DNA of 58,491 nucleotides from Magnetovibrio sp. (GCA_026196495.1 JAPHSY010000057.1:1-58491), one strand, 5' to 3'; shown: positions 1-8,455, numbered from the stretch's first letter. Made by a program: numbers and translations. Notes: generated from the sequence alone by a model not told the origin.

Positions 1-2
1 AC

Positions 3-77
3 ATCGCCACTACGCTGGGCTTCTACACGCACAGCGCCACAGACCTCGAACGAAAGGCAGTGCGGGATCTCGCATGA
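3..77 (+). CDS. Tyrosine recombinase (integrase), C-terminal end only
   Basis: The window opens inside this gene; 24 codons are visible before the TGA. The residues TTLGFYTHSA match the segment around the catalytic tyrosine that attacks DNA in phage and island integrases, and the stop follows about 17 residues after that Tyr, which is usual. It points towards the 3' end of a tRNA-Arg gene 100 bp away, the normal arrangement of an integrase next to its attachment site. The catalytic R-H-R residues lie outside the window, so activity cannot be judged. Recognition rests on a short motif and on context. Confidence 0.6.
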   Translation: MATTLGFYTHSATDLERKAVRDLA

Positions 78-135
78 CCGGCGACAGCCGAGAAGACCGG
101 ACCCCCAGAGGACCCCCGGAGCCCATCCGGCAATG

Positions 136-158
136 AAAAAGCCCCCAAGAGTGGGGGC
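136..158 (-). terminator. Rho-independent terminator of tRNA-Arg
   Basis: On the minus strand a stem GCCCCC/GGGGGC with a 6-nt loop (141-158) is followed by five T residues. It lies 18 bp beyond the encoded CCA end of the tRNA gene and so ends that transcript. Confidence 0.8.
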
Positions 159-176
159 TAAGTTCCTGGTTCTAAA

Positions 177-253
177 TGGTGCGCCCGGCGAGATTCGAAC
201 TCACGACCCCCAGATTAGGAATCTGGTGCTCTATCCGACTGAGCTACGGGCGC
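177..253 (-). tRNA. tRNA-Arg (anticodon CCT)
   Basis: On the minus strand a complete cloverleaf can be drawn. The acceptor stem is GCGCCCG/CGGGCGC, the D arm contains AGCTCAGTCGG, the anticodon stem is CCAGA/TCTGG around the 7-nt loop TTCCTAA (anticodon CCT, reading AGG), and the T arm contains GTTCGAATC. The 3' CCA is encoded. tRNA-Arg(CCT) is a frequent integration site for genomic islands, which fits the integrase tail beside its 3' end. Confidence 0.95.
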
Positions 254-454
254 ATTATTTGGCTTATATCATGAAAAGTGGGCGGGGAAACACTCTTCAA
301 AATCGAAGGTGCGGTGCATACTCACGTAATCGTGAACACCTCTGGGTTTCGCTTGCCTGTTGGAATCGTGAACTTTTTTGTTTCATATCAAGACCTGAGT
401 TAATCCAATTGTGGCTGTCGAGCCGCAAAATCCCCATGTCTAAAGTGTAAGGCT

Positions 455-560
455 GGCACGTTGACGTACGTTGGACAAACGTGCCGAGGCGGAGAAACCG
501 CCTTGTCTCGCACCCGATTATCCCTTTCGGGAGTGCGGAAGGCCAAGACAGGAGAACCTG
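455..560 (+). promoter_or_regulatory. Structured 5' leader of the small secreted protein gene
   Basis: Three consecutive hairpins can be drawn: GGCACGTT (455-462) with AACGTGCC (478-485); AGGCGG (487-492) with CCGCCT (498-503); and a longer stem TGTCT+CGCAC+CCGA (504-517) with TCGG, GTGCG and AGACA (527-550). They are followed by CAGG-AGAA-CCTG (549-560), which holds the Shine-Dalgarno. The 3' end (GGAAGGCC, then AAGACAGGAGAACCTGC) resembles the B12 box of cobalamin riboswitches, but the central conserved core of that riboswitch is not visible. I call it only a structured leader. I see nothing else in 254-454. Confidence 0.4.
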
Positions 561-562
561 CG

Positions 563-901
563 ATGAAACGTTTACTCAAAACCTCAAATATATCGTTGGG
601 CAACTTGGCAACAGGTTTAACCGTGTTCATAGGGCTTGCTCTGATGACACCGCAAATGGCCCTTGCCCAAGGTGCATCCACATGTGCGCAACGTGACAAA
701 GTCGTTACAGCGTTGAGCAATGCTTACAATGAAAGTCCCGTCTCGATTGGTTTGACTGAAGAAGGCTCTGTGATTGAAGTGATGGCTTCAACCGACGGAA
801 CGTTTACCATTGTGGTAACACATCCAAATGGTCTCACGTGTCCGTTGGCAGCAGGCAAAGCATGGCAGGCCATTCAATCCATCAAGGGTGATGGTGTCTA
901 A
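563..901 (+). CDS. Small secreted/periplasmic protein of unknown function
   Basis: 112 residues. The start is the ATG at 563 because CAGGAGA lies 7-8 bp upstream and a clean signal peptide follows: MKRLLK, a hydrophobic stretch at about residues 14-30, then ALAQG as a likely signal peptidase I site. The mature part of about 77 residues has two cysteines (near STCAQRD and GLTCPL) that could form a disulfide, and predicted beta-strands (TDGTFTIVVTHPNG). I do not recognise a named family. It is alone in its orientation, with a structured leader upstream and the convergent cytochrome b561 gene downstream. Confidence 0.75.
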   Translation: MKRLLKTSNISLGNLATGLTVFIGLALMTPQMALAQGASTCAQRDKVVTALSNAYNESPVSIGLTEEGSVIEVMASTDGTFTIVVTHPNGLTCPLAAGKAWQAIQSIKGDGV

Positions 902-916
902 CCCCTTGAGTTGTTC

Positions 917-1456
917 TTACTTAGATTTGTGTGGTGACATGCGTCGAAGAAGGCCATCCTTGAGGATGAACTGGTGATACACTCCACCAAGTATATGGAC
1001 GATGATTAACCCGCCTAAGGCCAGCGTGAGAATGCCGTGTGCAATGCGTGGCGGGTATGCCGAGAAATCTTCTGGTAATGTGCCCTGACCCGAGAACACG
1101 ATGTCGGGTAATCCTGTTTGAATGGCGATCCCTATGCCGCTCAAGGCCACCAAAATGGCTAAAATGTTTAAGGCATAGTGGGCCAGCACTCCCGATTTAT
1201 CGAGCATGGCATTGCCTGTACTTGCATGGGGTGGTTGTATGCTGAGATGACGCCATAAAATGCGCACCACGGTTATGACCAAAACGGATATGCCCATAAT
1301 CATGTGCCCTTTTAATCCAAATGCCTTTGTTGGATCGGTGTTGGGGGTCTGGGACAGGACAAAGAAACCCATGAACAACATAAACACAATCAGCAAAGCA
1401 CTGATCCCATGCAGGGCCACTTGAGCTCTATTATATTTCGTGGGTAAATCGTTCAT
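917..1456 (-). CDS. Cytochrome b561 family membrane protein
   Basis: 179 residues, four predicted membrane helices. Family marks visible are the early NRAQVALHGISALLI segment with its His, GHMIMG, LAHYALNIL and the C-terminal IVHILGGVYHQF followed by KDGLLRRM. These supply the four histidines that bind two b hemes in bacterial b561 (CybB-type) proteins, which pass electrons from quinol or to periplasmic acceptors. AAAGGAG sits just upstream of the ATG. It is the last gene of the tetR-RND-LolA-porin run, 12 bp after the porin stop. That is an unusual partner for an exporter operon and may reflect co-transcription only. Confidence 0.85.
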   Translation of the reverse strand: MNDLPTKYNRAQVALHGISALLIVFMLFMGFFVLSQTPNTDPTKAFGLKGHMIMGISVLVITVVRILWRHLSIQPPHASTGNAMLDKSGVLAHYALNILAILVALSGIGIAIQTGLPDIVFSGQGTLPEDFSAYPPRIAHGILTLALGGLIIVHILGGVYHQFILKDGLLRRMSPHKSK

Positions 1457-1468
1457 AATCTGGCTCCT

Positions 1469-2842
1469 TTAAAAGCTCTTTTTAATTTCTAAAAACAACC
1501 GATCGTTATTGCCCAAACCTTTAAAGGGTTGGCGTGAACCACTGTGATAAACGGTAACGCCACCGGTTACGCTGAGGGCATCGGCCAAATCGTATTCCGC
1601 CGAAGCACGTGAAAATCCACCGCCTTTGGTCAGTGGGGATATGCGTGTGGTTAAGGCTGTTACATGGAGTCGGTCGTGCAAGTAATCGCCAGCGAATCGC
1701 ACGGCGTACTCTTGTGAGTTTTTCTTCAAACCTTCACCACGCAGGTCAGCTTGCCAATTGTGTAGATGGCGGTTGGCAATTTCGAAACTGACAGTGGCAT
1801 CGGTCAGGCCAGTATAATCCACGCCCGCTAATATATCGCTGCGATCGAAATCTTGGTTTTGCAGGCCGAAAGTCTCTAATCCAGATAAATGTGCAGCTTC
1901 GCCTTTGACCAAAAAGTTACCCATCGCTACGGCGGTGCTGGCACCCACCATAGTGATGCGGGGGTGATGAATTTTGGTTTTCCCGTTAACGGTTTTCTTT
2001 GCACCTGCATCGTCATATACATTGGCGGCGTGCAGTGATAAATCCCAGCCAGAAAAATTTCCACGCAGGCTGGCGGCAAACTCGGCGTTGTTTATACCGT
2101 CAGAAGGAACAACTTGGCTCGGTGCTGCGCCATTTTGGCTGTCGTAGGCACTATAGGAAGGTGCGAGCTTGTTAAAGCGAATATGCGGGATCGCCAAAGC
2201 CGTCGCTGTCCACGGACCTGTTATGTAATCTACACGTGCCATGTCCAAAGGAATACGCACATCTTCGATGTCGACCATGCCCAGCTCACGTCGATCTAAT
2301 GGATTGATGAGATCAACGACGCGCAAGTTATCTGATGTGCCCCAGACGATTGTCTGACGTCCAACGGTCAGTTCGAGCCCGTCTGTGAGTTCACCGCTGA
2401 GATACAGTTCACCCAAATTGATATCGCGTTCGAACGAATTGCGCACTGTGGTGTTGTAATCATCGCGCCCTTTGATGTTGTATGCCAAATCATGGGCGGC
2501 GTTGATTTCACCAAGAAACCGCATGGGGCGGTCGAATGTATCCGATAAATCACCCTTAACCTTCAGGGTTGCTTTGGGGCGCGCTCGGCTCAAGCCACGT
2601 TTGTCGCTTTCGCCTGCACTTGGTTTGTTTTGGGCGTAATCGTAAGCCGCAGAAAAGGACAGGCTGCCAGATATGGTCCAGTTCGAAGGCTCTTCATATT
2701 GAACAGGTGTTATAGGATCAGTTGGTGTTTTAGTTTCATCAAAGTCACCCAAAACATCATCCAACGGATCCTGGGCATAAACCGATGACCCTATACACAG
2801 GGTAAGAACGCTAAACACCAAAATGGAATTGCGTATCTTCAT
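1469..2842 (-). CDS. Outer-membrane beta-barrel protein (DUF1302-like)
   Basis: 457 residues with a signal peptide (cleavage near SVYAQ). The mature protein alternates polar and apolar residues and ends in phenylalanine (EIKKSF), as outer-membrane barrels do. The segment GRQTIVWGTSDNLRVVDLIN, then PLDRRELGM and RIPLDMARV, is typical of the DUF1302 family, whose members are usually encoded beside RND exporters and LolA- or DUF1329-type proteins. Its likely role is the outer-membrane partner of the exporter encoded upstream. Only 6 bp separate it from the LolA-like gene. The transported substrate cannot be read from the sequence. Confidence 0.8.
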   Translation of the reverse strand: MKIRNSILVFSVLTLCIGSSVYAQDPLDDVLGDFDETKTPTDPITPVQYEEPSNWTISGSLSFSAAYDYAQNKPSAGESDKRGLSRARPKATLKVKGDLSDTFDRPMRFLGEINAAHDLAYNIKGRDDYNTTVRNSFERDINLGELYLSGELTDGLELTVGRQTIVWGTSDNLRVVDLINPLDRRELGMVDIEDVRIPLDMARVDYITGPWTATALAIPHIRFNKLAPSYSAYDSQNGAAPSQVVPSDGINNAEFAASLRGNFSGWDLSLHAANVYDDAGAKKTVNGKTKIHHPRITMVGASTAVAMGNFLVKGEAAHLSGLETFGLQNQDFDRSDILAGVDYTGLTDATVSFEIANRHLHNWQADLRGEGLKKNSQEYAVRFAGDYLHDRLHVTALTTRISPLTKGGGFSRASAEYDLADALSVTGGVTVYHSGSRQPFKGLGNNDRLFLEIKKSF

Positions 2843-2848
2843 AACAGT

Positions 2849-3658
2849 TTACAAACCCTTCTCAAGACGACGCAGGGTAAACAAGTTGTCGTCTAAGTTT
2901 TGATTGTACTTTGTGCCGATAAAGCTCAGTTCTGTGCTGTGTTCAATGACTTTGTTCTTTTTGGTGGTCATGGTCATCCGTGTGACAGTCCAGATGCCAT
3001 CAATTTTTTCTAAACCGCTAACATCTAAATACTTTAACTTGTTGCCGATGTCGGTCCAGTGCACACCGCGGACCACAACAAAGTTGTCTTGACGCACGAA
3101 TACCACAGATTTTTTATAACCCGTTTCATCAATCTGGTCTTGGGTTTTGGGCAGACTTTCAATAACCCAGGTCTTGTGATTGCGGACTTTCTCTTCCTTT
3201 AGAATTTTAAAGTCATAAGCGTCGAGGTTGCGCCGTGTCATATCTGAATAATTGAAGTCTGAGCCCATGAAGCTGCCAGATTTATCCGTGCTGGCAATGC
3301 GCTTGGTCTTTTTCAATGCGGGTAAGAACAGCCACTGGTCATCATCTTTTTCATAAGCGTCGTAATCATAGGTCAGAAAGCCCGTGTCTTTTACATCGGC
3401 GGGGCTTAGGAAGAACATAATCCGGCGACGATCTTCTCCACCTTTGTCGGTGATTAAGTCTTTGTCAAAAGACTTCATGTGGCGAACGCGTTGGTTTTTA
3501 TTTTTGTCGATTAAGATCATGCGCATTTCAGAAATGCGATTGTCTCCATCGTCACGGTCATCAACCTTTTCCATGATTTGGCGTGCCGTGAGATCGGCCG
3601 CCGATACGGGCAGGCTAAGGGTTAAGGCGGTGAGTATAACTGTGAGGGCGGATTTCAT
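2849..3658 (-). CDS. LolA-like outer membrane lipoprotein-sorting protein
   Basis: 269 residues with a signal peptide (cleavage near PVSAA). The sequence SADLTARQIMEKVDDRDDGD, then MRMILIDKNKN and the later PEDR-like region, matches the periplasmic LolA-fold family annotated as outer membrane lipoprotein-sorting protein, which accompanies MMPL/RND exporters. The fold is a hydrophobic half-barrel that carries a lipid or acyl chain through the periplasm. Here it would shuttle a hydrophobic substrate between the RND pump and the barrel protein. GGAGAC precedes the ATG. It lies 16 bp downstream of the RND gene. Confidence 0.82.
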   Translation of the reverse strand: MKSALTVILTALTLSLPVSAADLTARQIMEKVDDRDDGDNRISEMRMILIDKNKNQRVRHMKSFDKDLITDKGGEDRRRIMFFLSPADVKDTGFLTYDYDAYEKDDDQWLFLPALKKTKRIASTDKSGSFMGSDFNYSDMTRRNLDAYDFKILKEEKVRNHKTWVIESLPKTQDQIDETGYKKSVVFVRQDNFVVVRGVHWTDIGNKLKYLDVSGLEKIDGIWTVTRMTMTTKKNKVIEHSTELSFIGTKYNQNLDDNLFTLRRLEKGL

Positions 3659-3674
3659 ATTGATGTCTCCGTTC

Positions 3675-6125
3675 TTAATAATCTTTGTCGTCGGGGATCA
3701 GATGGGCTTTGTCCAACACCTTCATCAGGGCTGCGGCCAAGAAGGTATCCGCGAATAAAGCCAAGATAATGGCTGTGCCTGTGAGCCAACCAAAATTGAA
3801 TAGGTTTTCCAATGTTGAAAACATATAGATGAAGAAGCCAAGTGACAGCACAACTGAAGTCACCAACATGGCCCGCCCAGTTCCAAGAAGAGTTTCCTGA
3901 ACGGCAATCTCAACGCTACCGGTGTTGTGATGATAGCGACGATAGTTGTGCATGAAATGGATGGTGTCATCGACAGCCAAGCCGATGGCGATGGAGCCGA
4001 TCAACATGGTGAAGATATCCAGTGGCACGCCCATCCACCCCATCAATCCCATTGTGATGATGATGGGGCTCAAGTTGGGGATCATGCTCAATAGGCCGTA
4101 ACGCACGTTGCCCAAGAACATGATCATCATTAAACCGATGACCCCTGCGGCAATGACATAGCTTTCAGCCATGGAATAAATGGTTGCTTGCATGGTGCGA
4201 CCCAGCAATGCGTTCATACCAGTGACGGTCAATTCCACATTATCGCCTAAGGCTTCACGGAAGGTTTGTGTGATCGTGGCATCAAGGTCTTGCAGGTAGA
4301 CTGAATCCACCCATGGCATTTTGATGGTAAAGCGCGCGACGCTGAATTGACTGTCGACAAAATCTTCCATGTCATCGGAACCGGAATTTTCAAACAGGAA
4401 CAATTCTTGTGCAATCAAATCACGGTTTTTGGGAATCGTGTAGTGGGCTTCATCATTGGCATGAAGGGCACGGTTGGATTCCTTGACGATATCTGCCAAT
4501 GACAAGGTTTTGCCAATACTGATGTGTTCAATGTTGAGGTTTTCAACGGTGCTGTTGAGCTTATCCAAGCCTGCCATCAGGTCCGGATCGTAAAGACCGT
4601 TTTCCTGTTTGGTGTCGACCAAAACCTCGAGTGTACTTGCACCTTTCAACCGTTCATCAATAAAGTCCAAGCCAGCACGTGATGGCTCCGACGTGGGGAT
4701 CCATGTGAATGGTTGATGAGAGAAACGCAGTTGTGTCAAACCGCCGATGGCAATGGCCAGGATGATACCGCTGACGCTTAATACCACCCAAGGGCGGGCG
4801 GTGGAGAAATTGGCAATTCCGCTCAGCAGTGCATCCATGCGGGCATGGCGCTTATCAGCACGACCACTGGATTTGGCTTTCAGGGGAAGAAGGCTGAGAG
4901 CCGCAGGCAAGAATGTCATGTTTAAAAATAGAGATAACAAAATTCCAGCACATGCAATCACGCCCAAATCAGCAATGGGGGCCACTTCGGCACCGGAAAA
5001 GGATGCTAGGCCAGCAGCTGTGGTTAGAGATGTCATGACAATGGGCAGACCCGAATGGCCCATGGCATAGATAACGCTGTCGTGTGTGCTGTCACCGCGT
5101 TGAACTTGGCGAAAGAAAATAGCCAATAAGTGAACAGAGGCCCCGACTCCCACAGCCAATAAGAACGATGGCAAGATTTGCATCGGTAGGGTAAAGGCCC
5201 GACCCGTCATTGGGATCATCCCCAATGTGCCAAGCAATGATAAAATGACCACGATGATGGGCAGTAGCACGCCGCTGGGGCGGCGAAACATCAAGAATAA
5301 AATAACCGCAATGACACCCAAACCCATCAGGGTGAAGCGTTTCATATTGGTCTGCATGTTGCGCTTTAGAGTGTCTGCCACCACCGGGGAACCGGAGACG
5401 TGAACTTGAAAGTCATCAGCGTGGTAGCTGTGGGCGATGTCCTGAACCACGCGGACCAGTTCAGAGTTTTCGGCATCTGTTAAAAACGCCCGTTCTTGTG
5501 GGGCAGTCTCAGCCGTTGCGGCTTCATCGCCAAAACCGTCTTCCTCGAAACCTGATAAAGCGTCATTATCCGTTGCGCCAATACTGGAGTAGGCATCGGT
5601 GCGAATAACGATGGTGGTGATGCGATGATCTTCAGATAACAGGGTATTTGTGTACAGGGGGTTGGCATAAGCACGTGCACGCTTTTGTTCGAGGATGTTG
5701 GTATCTGCAGGCCAGCCTTCCAACAGGTCTTCGACAATCAACTCATCTTCACGACCAAAGGTATTGCGCGCGTTTACCAGACTGGTGATGTCGTCTAGAT
5801 AAGGTGTCTTGGCGCGTAGTTCATCGTGAAGTTTTTTAAGTTTCTGTAAAAATTCTGGGGCAAAGACGTCATCGGATTCGATGGCAACGATGACCAATTC
5901 ATCACGCCCGAATTGGTCGCGAAAATCATTGTAAGCCAGCAGGGCCGGGTCATCATCATGCAGGAAACTTTCGGTGGCCGTGTCCATAACCATATTTGGT
6001 AGGTTAGATGCCAGGCCACCCACCACGGCTAAGGATAGGATTAACACCACCCAAGCCCGGCGAGTGATCCAACCAGCGAAGGCCTCAAAGCTATCTTCTA
6101 CACGTTGTCGAAAGGTATGCACCAT
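3675..6125 (-). CDS. RND superfamily exporter (MMPL/SSD type)
   Basis: 816 residues. The layout is one N-terminal membrane helix (AWVVLILSLAVVGGLASNL), a large periplasmic loop, five to six helices, then the same plan again (second half starts near ARPWVVLSVSGIILAIAIGG). This duplicated 12-helix plan with GLAVDDTIHFMHNYRR in the second half is typical of proton-driven MMPL-like pumps that move lipids or other hydrophobic compounds. Acidic residues in the GLAVDD segment probably relay protons. It is the core of the operon with the LolA-like and barrel proteins and sits 13 bp after the TetR gene that presumably represses it. Confidence 0.88.
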   Translation of the reverse strand: MVHTFRQRVEDSFEAFAGWITRRAWVVLILSLAVVGGLASNLPNMVMDTATESFLHDDDPALLAYNDFRDQFGRDELVIVAIESDDVFAPEFLQKLKKLHDELRAKTPYLDDITSLVNARNTFGREDELIVEDLLEGWPADTNILEQKRARAYANPLYTNTLLSEDHRITTIVIRTDAYSSIGATDNDALSGFEEDGFGDEAATAETAPQERAFLTDAENSELVRVVQDIAHSYHADDFQVHVSGSPVVADTLKRNMQTNMKRFTLMGLGVIAVILFLMFRRPSGVLLPIIVVILSLLGTLGMIPMTGRAFTLPMQILPSFLLAVGVGASVHLLAIFFRQVQRGDSTHDSVIYAMGHSGLPIVMTSLTTAAGLASFSGAEVAPIADLGVIACAGILLSLFLNMTFLPAALSLLPLKAKSSGRADKRHARMDALLSGIANFSTARPWVVLSVSGIILAIAIGGLTQLRFSHQPFTWIPTSEPSRAGLDFIDERLKGASTLEVLVDTKQENGLYDPDLMAGLDKLNSTVENLNIEHISIGKTLSLADIVKESNRALHANDEAHYTIPKNRDLIAQELFLFENSGSDDMEDFVDSQFSVARFTIKMPWVDSVYLQDLDATITQTFREALGDNVELTVTGMNALLGRTMQATIYSMAESYVIAAGVIGLMMIMFLGNVRYGLLSMIPNLSPIIITMGLMGWMGVPLDIFTMLIGSIAIGLAVDDTIHFMHNYRRYHHNTGSVEIAVQETLLGTGRAMLVTSVVLSLGFFIYMFSTLENLFNFGWLTGTAIILALFADTFLAAALMKVLDKAHLIPDDKDY

Positions 6126-6138
6126 GGGGCTGTCTCTC

Positions 6139-6762
6139 TCAGTTTCTTGTTATGCGAATACCACCCAACAACATCTCAGCGATGTGGTTGGCGGCTTCAT
6201 TGAGGGGGAGTTCTTTGTGAATGGCAGAATCTTTAGGGGCCATCTGTGCAACACGCCGACGGATTGGACCGTTGGTGGCATATAATGAACACCCGCCCAC
6301 CAATGCCATATGTAGCAAAAAAGGGTTGATGGGTTTGAACACGCCATCTTTTTGACCAGAGGCTAAGATTTCCTCCAACACCCCAACGGTGCGTCCCATT
6401 AAAGGTAGAACCTCATCAGGAAGGTTGCGTCCACCATTGGCAATTTCACGTAGCATGATGGCGCCAAATTGTTCTGGGATTTCGCCAAGCACTAAAATTT
6501 TGGCAAATTCGTGAATTTTGGCTTCTGCGGATTGAGGAGTCTTCAACATCTCTTCAAGCTGGCCGACTTTGGTGCCAAAGATGCGCTTTAGTACGGCAGT
6601 AAATAGAATGTCCTTATCACCGATGCGATAGTAGAGCGTGGCTTTGTTGACGCCTGCGGCTTTGGCAATCTCAGCCATGCGTGCACCGTCGTAACCTTTT
6701 TCACTGAAGGTCCGGGTGGCGATGTCTAGAATTTCATCATTACTGGGTTTAGGCTTTGTCAT
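6139..6762 (-). CDS. TetR-family transcriptional repressor
   Basis: 207 residues. The N-terminal helix-turn-helix is clear: ILDIATRTFSEKGYDGARMA followed by EIAKAAGVNKATLYYRIGDK, the standard TetR recognition helix. The C-terminal ligand domain is variable and gives no substrate. It is the first gene of the operon with the RND exporter. No Shine-Dalgarno is visible before the ATG at 6762, and a perfect inverted repeat begins 2 bp upstream of the start. The gene is therefore probably autoregulated and perhaps leaderless. Confidence 0.9.
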   Translation of the reverse strand: MTKPKPSNDEILDIATRTFSEKGYDGARMAEIAKAAGVNKATLYYRIGDKDILFTAVLKRIFGTKVGQLEEMLKTPQSAEAKIHEFAKILVLGEIPEQFGAIMLREIANGGRNLPDEVLPLMGRTVGVLEEILASGQKDGVFKPINPFLLHMALVGGCSLYATNGPIRRRVAQMAPKDSAIHKELPLNEAANHIAEMLLGGIRITRN

Positions 6763-6763
6763 A

Positions 6764-6823
6764 CATTTTAACCAAATGGTTTAACTGGATGGTTAAAATG
6801 AGTGTAGACGCGTGGAGAGTCAA
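6764..6823 (-). promoter_or_regulatory. tetR-RND operon promoter and palindromic operator
   Basis: CATTTTAACCA (6764-6774) and TGGTTAAAATG (6790-6800) form a perfect 11-bp inverted repeat with a 15-bp spacer. Nested in it is AACCA-AA-TGGTT (6770-6781). On the minus strand TTGACT (6818-6823) stands 17 bp from CATTTT (6795-6800), giving a sigma70-like -35 and a weak -10 that overlaps the right arm. A repressor bound here would block the promoter directly. Binding by the adjacent TetR protein is inferred. Confidence 0.7.
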
Positions 6824-6875
6824 GGGCCTTTTATAAGGTCCAACATAACCAACTGTTTTTAATTATTTTTTTGGG

Positions 6876-7427
6876 TTAGTCAAAGAAGTCTACAGGTATG
6901 GAATAATACACCATTGCCGATTCTGTGCCCGGATTGGTCGCACCCAAAGATGCGTTGGAGTAGTGCGAAACCGCCACGCCCAGGCGTGAGCGGTCATCAA
7001 AACGGTAGGCCAATTCCAACTGAGAACGGAATTCCAAGGCGTAGTCCAAGTCGAGCTTTTCGTTGCCGCCATTGTAGTAATGCGGTGCGAAGCTTGGAGT
7101 GAGGACAACGCGTTTGCCGAAATAAATATCGGCCAATACACCTGCACCGATAAAGAAACTGTTTGAGCTATCGGTTGCGGCGGCTGCGACAAATGGTTTT
7201 AGGAAACCAAGATACTTTTCGTCATGACGATATTCGATGCGGACTTCGGTTCCTTCGTCTTTTTGACGGTTCCAGTCATATAGACCAGCAGCCACGGAAA
7301 CAAAGGCCGGGTCATCGGCATGGGCTGTGGGGACATGCAAATTGAGGCCAGCGCCAATCAAAGCAATTGCTGCAATAATGGCTTTAGAACCCCAGGTTTT
7401 GGTGATATTTGCGTGTGTGCGGCCCAT
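6876..7427 (-). CDS. pagL: PagL-like lipid A 3-O-deacylase (acyloxyacyl hydrolase family)
   Basis: 183 residues with a signal peptide (cleavage near AHADDP). The mature part reads as an eight-stranded small barrel (VSVAAGLYDW, VRIEYRHDEKY, LELAYRFDDRSRLG) and carries VSHYSNASLG, the His-x-Ser signature holding the catalytic His and Ser of PagL. It ends in the aromatic-rich DFFD. The enzyme removes an acyl chain from lipid A in the outer membrane and so remodels LPS. It stands alone, 76 bp upstream of the tetR promoter region and in the same orientation. The name follows family recognition; activity is not shown. Confidence 0.8.
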   Translation of the reverse strand: MGRTHANITKTWGSKAIIAAIALIGAGLNLHVPTAHADDPAFVSVAAGLYDWNRQKDEGTEVRIEYRHDEKYLGFLKPFVAAAATDSSNSFFIGAGVLADIYFGKRVVLTPSFAPHYYNGGNEKLDLDYALEFRSQLELAYRFDDRSRLGVAVSHYSNASLGATNPGTESAMVYYSIPVDFFD

Positions 7428-7492
7428 GATGGTCGCCCCCTTCCCGATTAGACTGCGGGCATTTAAGGGGAAATATCCTCAAAAATCAATGA

Positions 7493-8455
7493 TTAGCTGA
7501 GATCGGTTGCCAAGACATCGGCTGCACGGGTGATGGCCTGGGCGATGCCGGGCTCCATCCCTGAATGCCCTGCATCAGATACCACCACCAAGTCGGCATT
7601 GGGCCAGGCATTGTAAAGGGTGTGTGCGGTTTGGAATGGACACACCACATCATAGCGCCCCTGCACGATCACAGCTGGCAGATGCGTTATGACGGGCAGC
7701 TTGTCGAGCAATTCTCCAGGCCCTAAGAACAGCTTGTTTTTGAAGTAATGGGCTTCAATGCGTGCCAATGTTAAGGCGTAATGATCAAAGCTTGGTGAAG
7801 CGTGCGGTTTGGAATGGGGTAATAGTGTTGAACACAGGCTTTCATATGTCGCCCACGCACGTGCGGCGGGCAAATGTTTGTTGGGGTCGGGATTGAACAA
7901 CAAAGCACAATAGGCTTCAAACAGCGCATCCCCTGTCAGACCGCCGACATGGTTGGAAAAGGCGTTAAAGAATTCAGGGAAAAAGCGACCCATTTGGTTC
8001 AAGAACCAATCGACTTCTTCGTTGGTGCCTAAAAAAATGCCGCGCAATATAAAGCCCAAGCACCGATTGGCATGGCGAGTACCATAGGCCAGAGCCAAAG
8101 TTGTGCCCCATGATCCGCCAACAACCAGCCATTGATCGATGCCTAAGTGATGGCGCAGATGCTCCATATCGTTGACCAGATTGTCGGTGTTGTTGTTGTG
8201 CAGGCTGGCATAAGGCGTGGAGTGCCCACAGCCGCGCTGATCAAACAACACAATGCGATAAATGTCTGGATTGAAGTAGCGTCGTTGTGATGGAACTGTT
8301 CCTGCCCCCGGCCCCCCGTGCAAAAACACCACTGGCAGGCCTTTGGGGTTGCCGGATTCCTCATAATACAAGGCATGACCGTCACCAACGTTTAACATGC
8401 CTGTAAAGTAAGGCTTGATGGGGGGGTAAAGTTCGGGTTCGCGAATGCTGTCCAT
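7493..8455 (-). CDS. pip: Proline iminopeptidase
   Basis: 320 residues, full length for the alpha/beta-hydrolase (peptidase S33) proline iminopeptidases. Visible marks are the oxyanion segment HGGPG (residues 46-50), FDQRGCGHS, the nucleophile elbow GGSWG with Ser115, and the late DAGHSG segment supplying the catalytic His. The enzyme releases N-terminal proline from peptides in the cytoplasm; no signal peptide is present. It diverges from the nuclease gene at 8572. No strong ribosome-binding site is seen before the ATG. Confidence 0.92.
   Translation of the reverse strand: MDSIREPELYPPIKPYFTGMLNVGDGHALYYEESGNPKGLPVVFLHGGPGAGTVPSQRRYFNPDIYRIVLFDQRGCGHSTPYASLHNNNTDNLVNDMEHLRHHLGIDQWLVVGGSWGTTLALAYGTRHANRCLGFILRGIFLGTNEEVDWFLNQMGRFFPEFFNAFSNHVGGLTGDALFEAYCALLFNPDPNKHLPAARAWATYESLCSTLLPHSKPHASPSFDHYALTLARIEAHYFKNKLFLGPGELLDKLPVITHLPAVIVQGRYDVVCPFQTAHTLYNAWPNADLVVVSDAGHSGMEPGIAQAITRAADVLATDLS

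Noticed and set aside
455-560. Complete cobalamin riboswitch before the gene at 563
   Set aside because: Only the 3' B12-box-like part is seen, with an extra base, and the conserved central core is missing; kept only as a structured leader.
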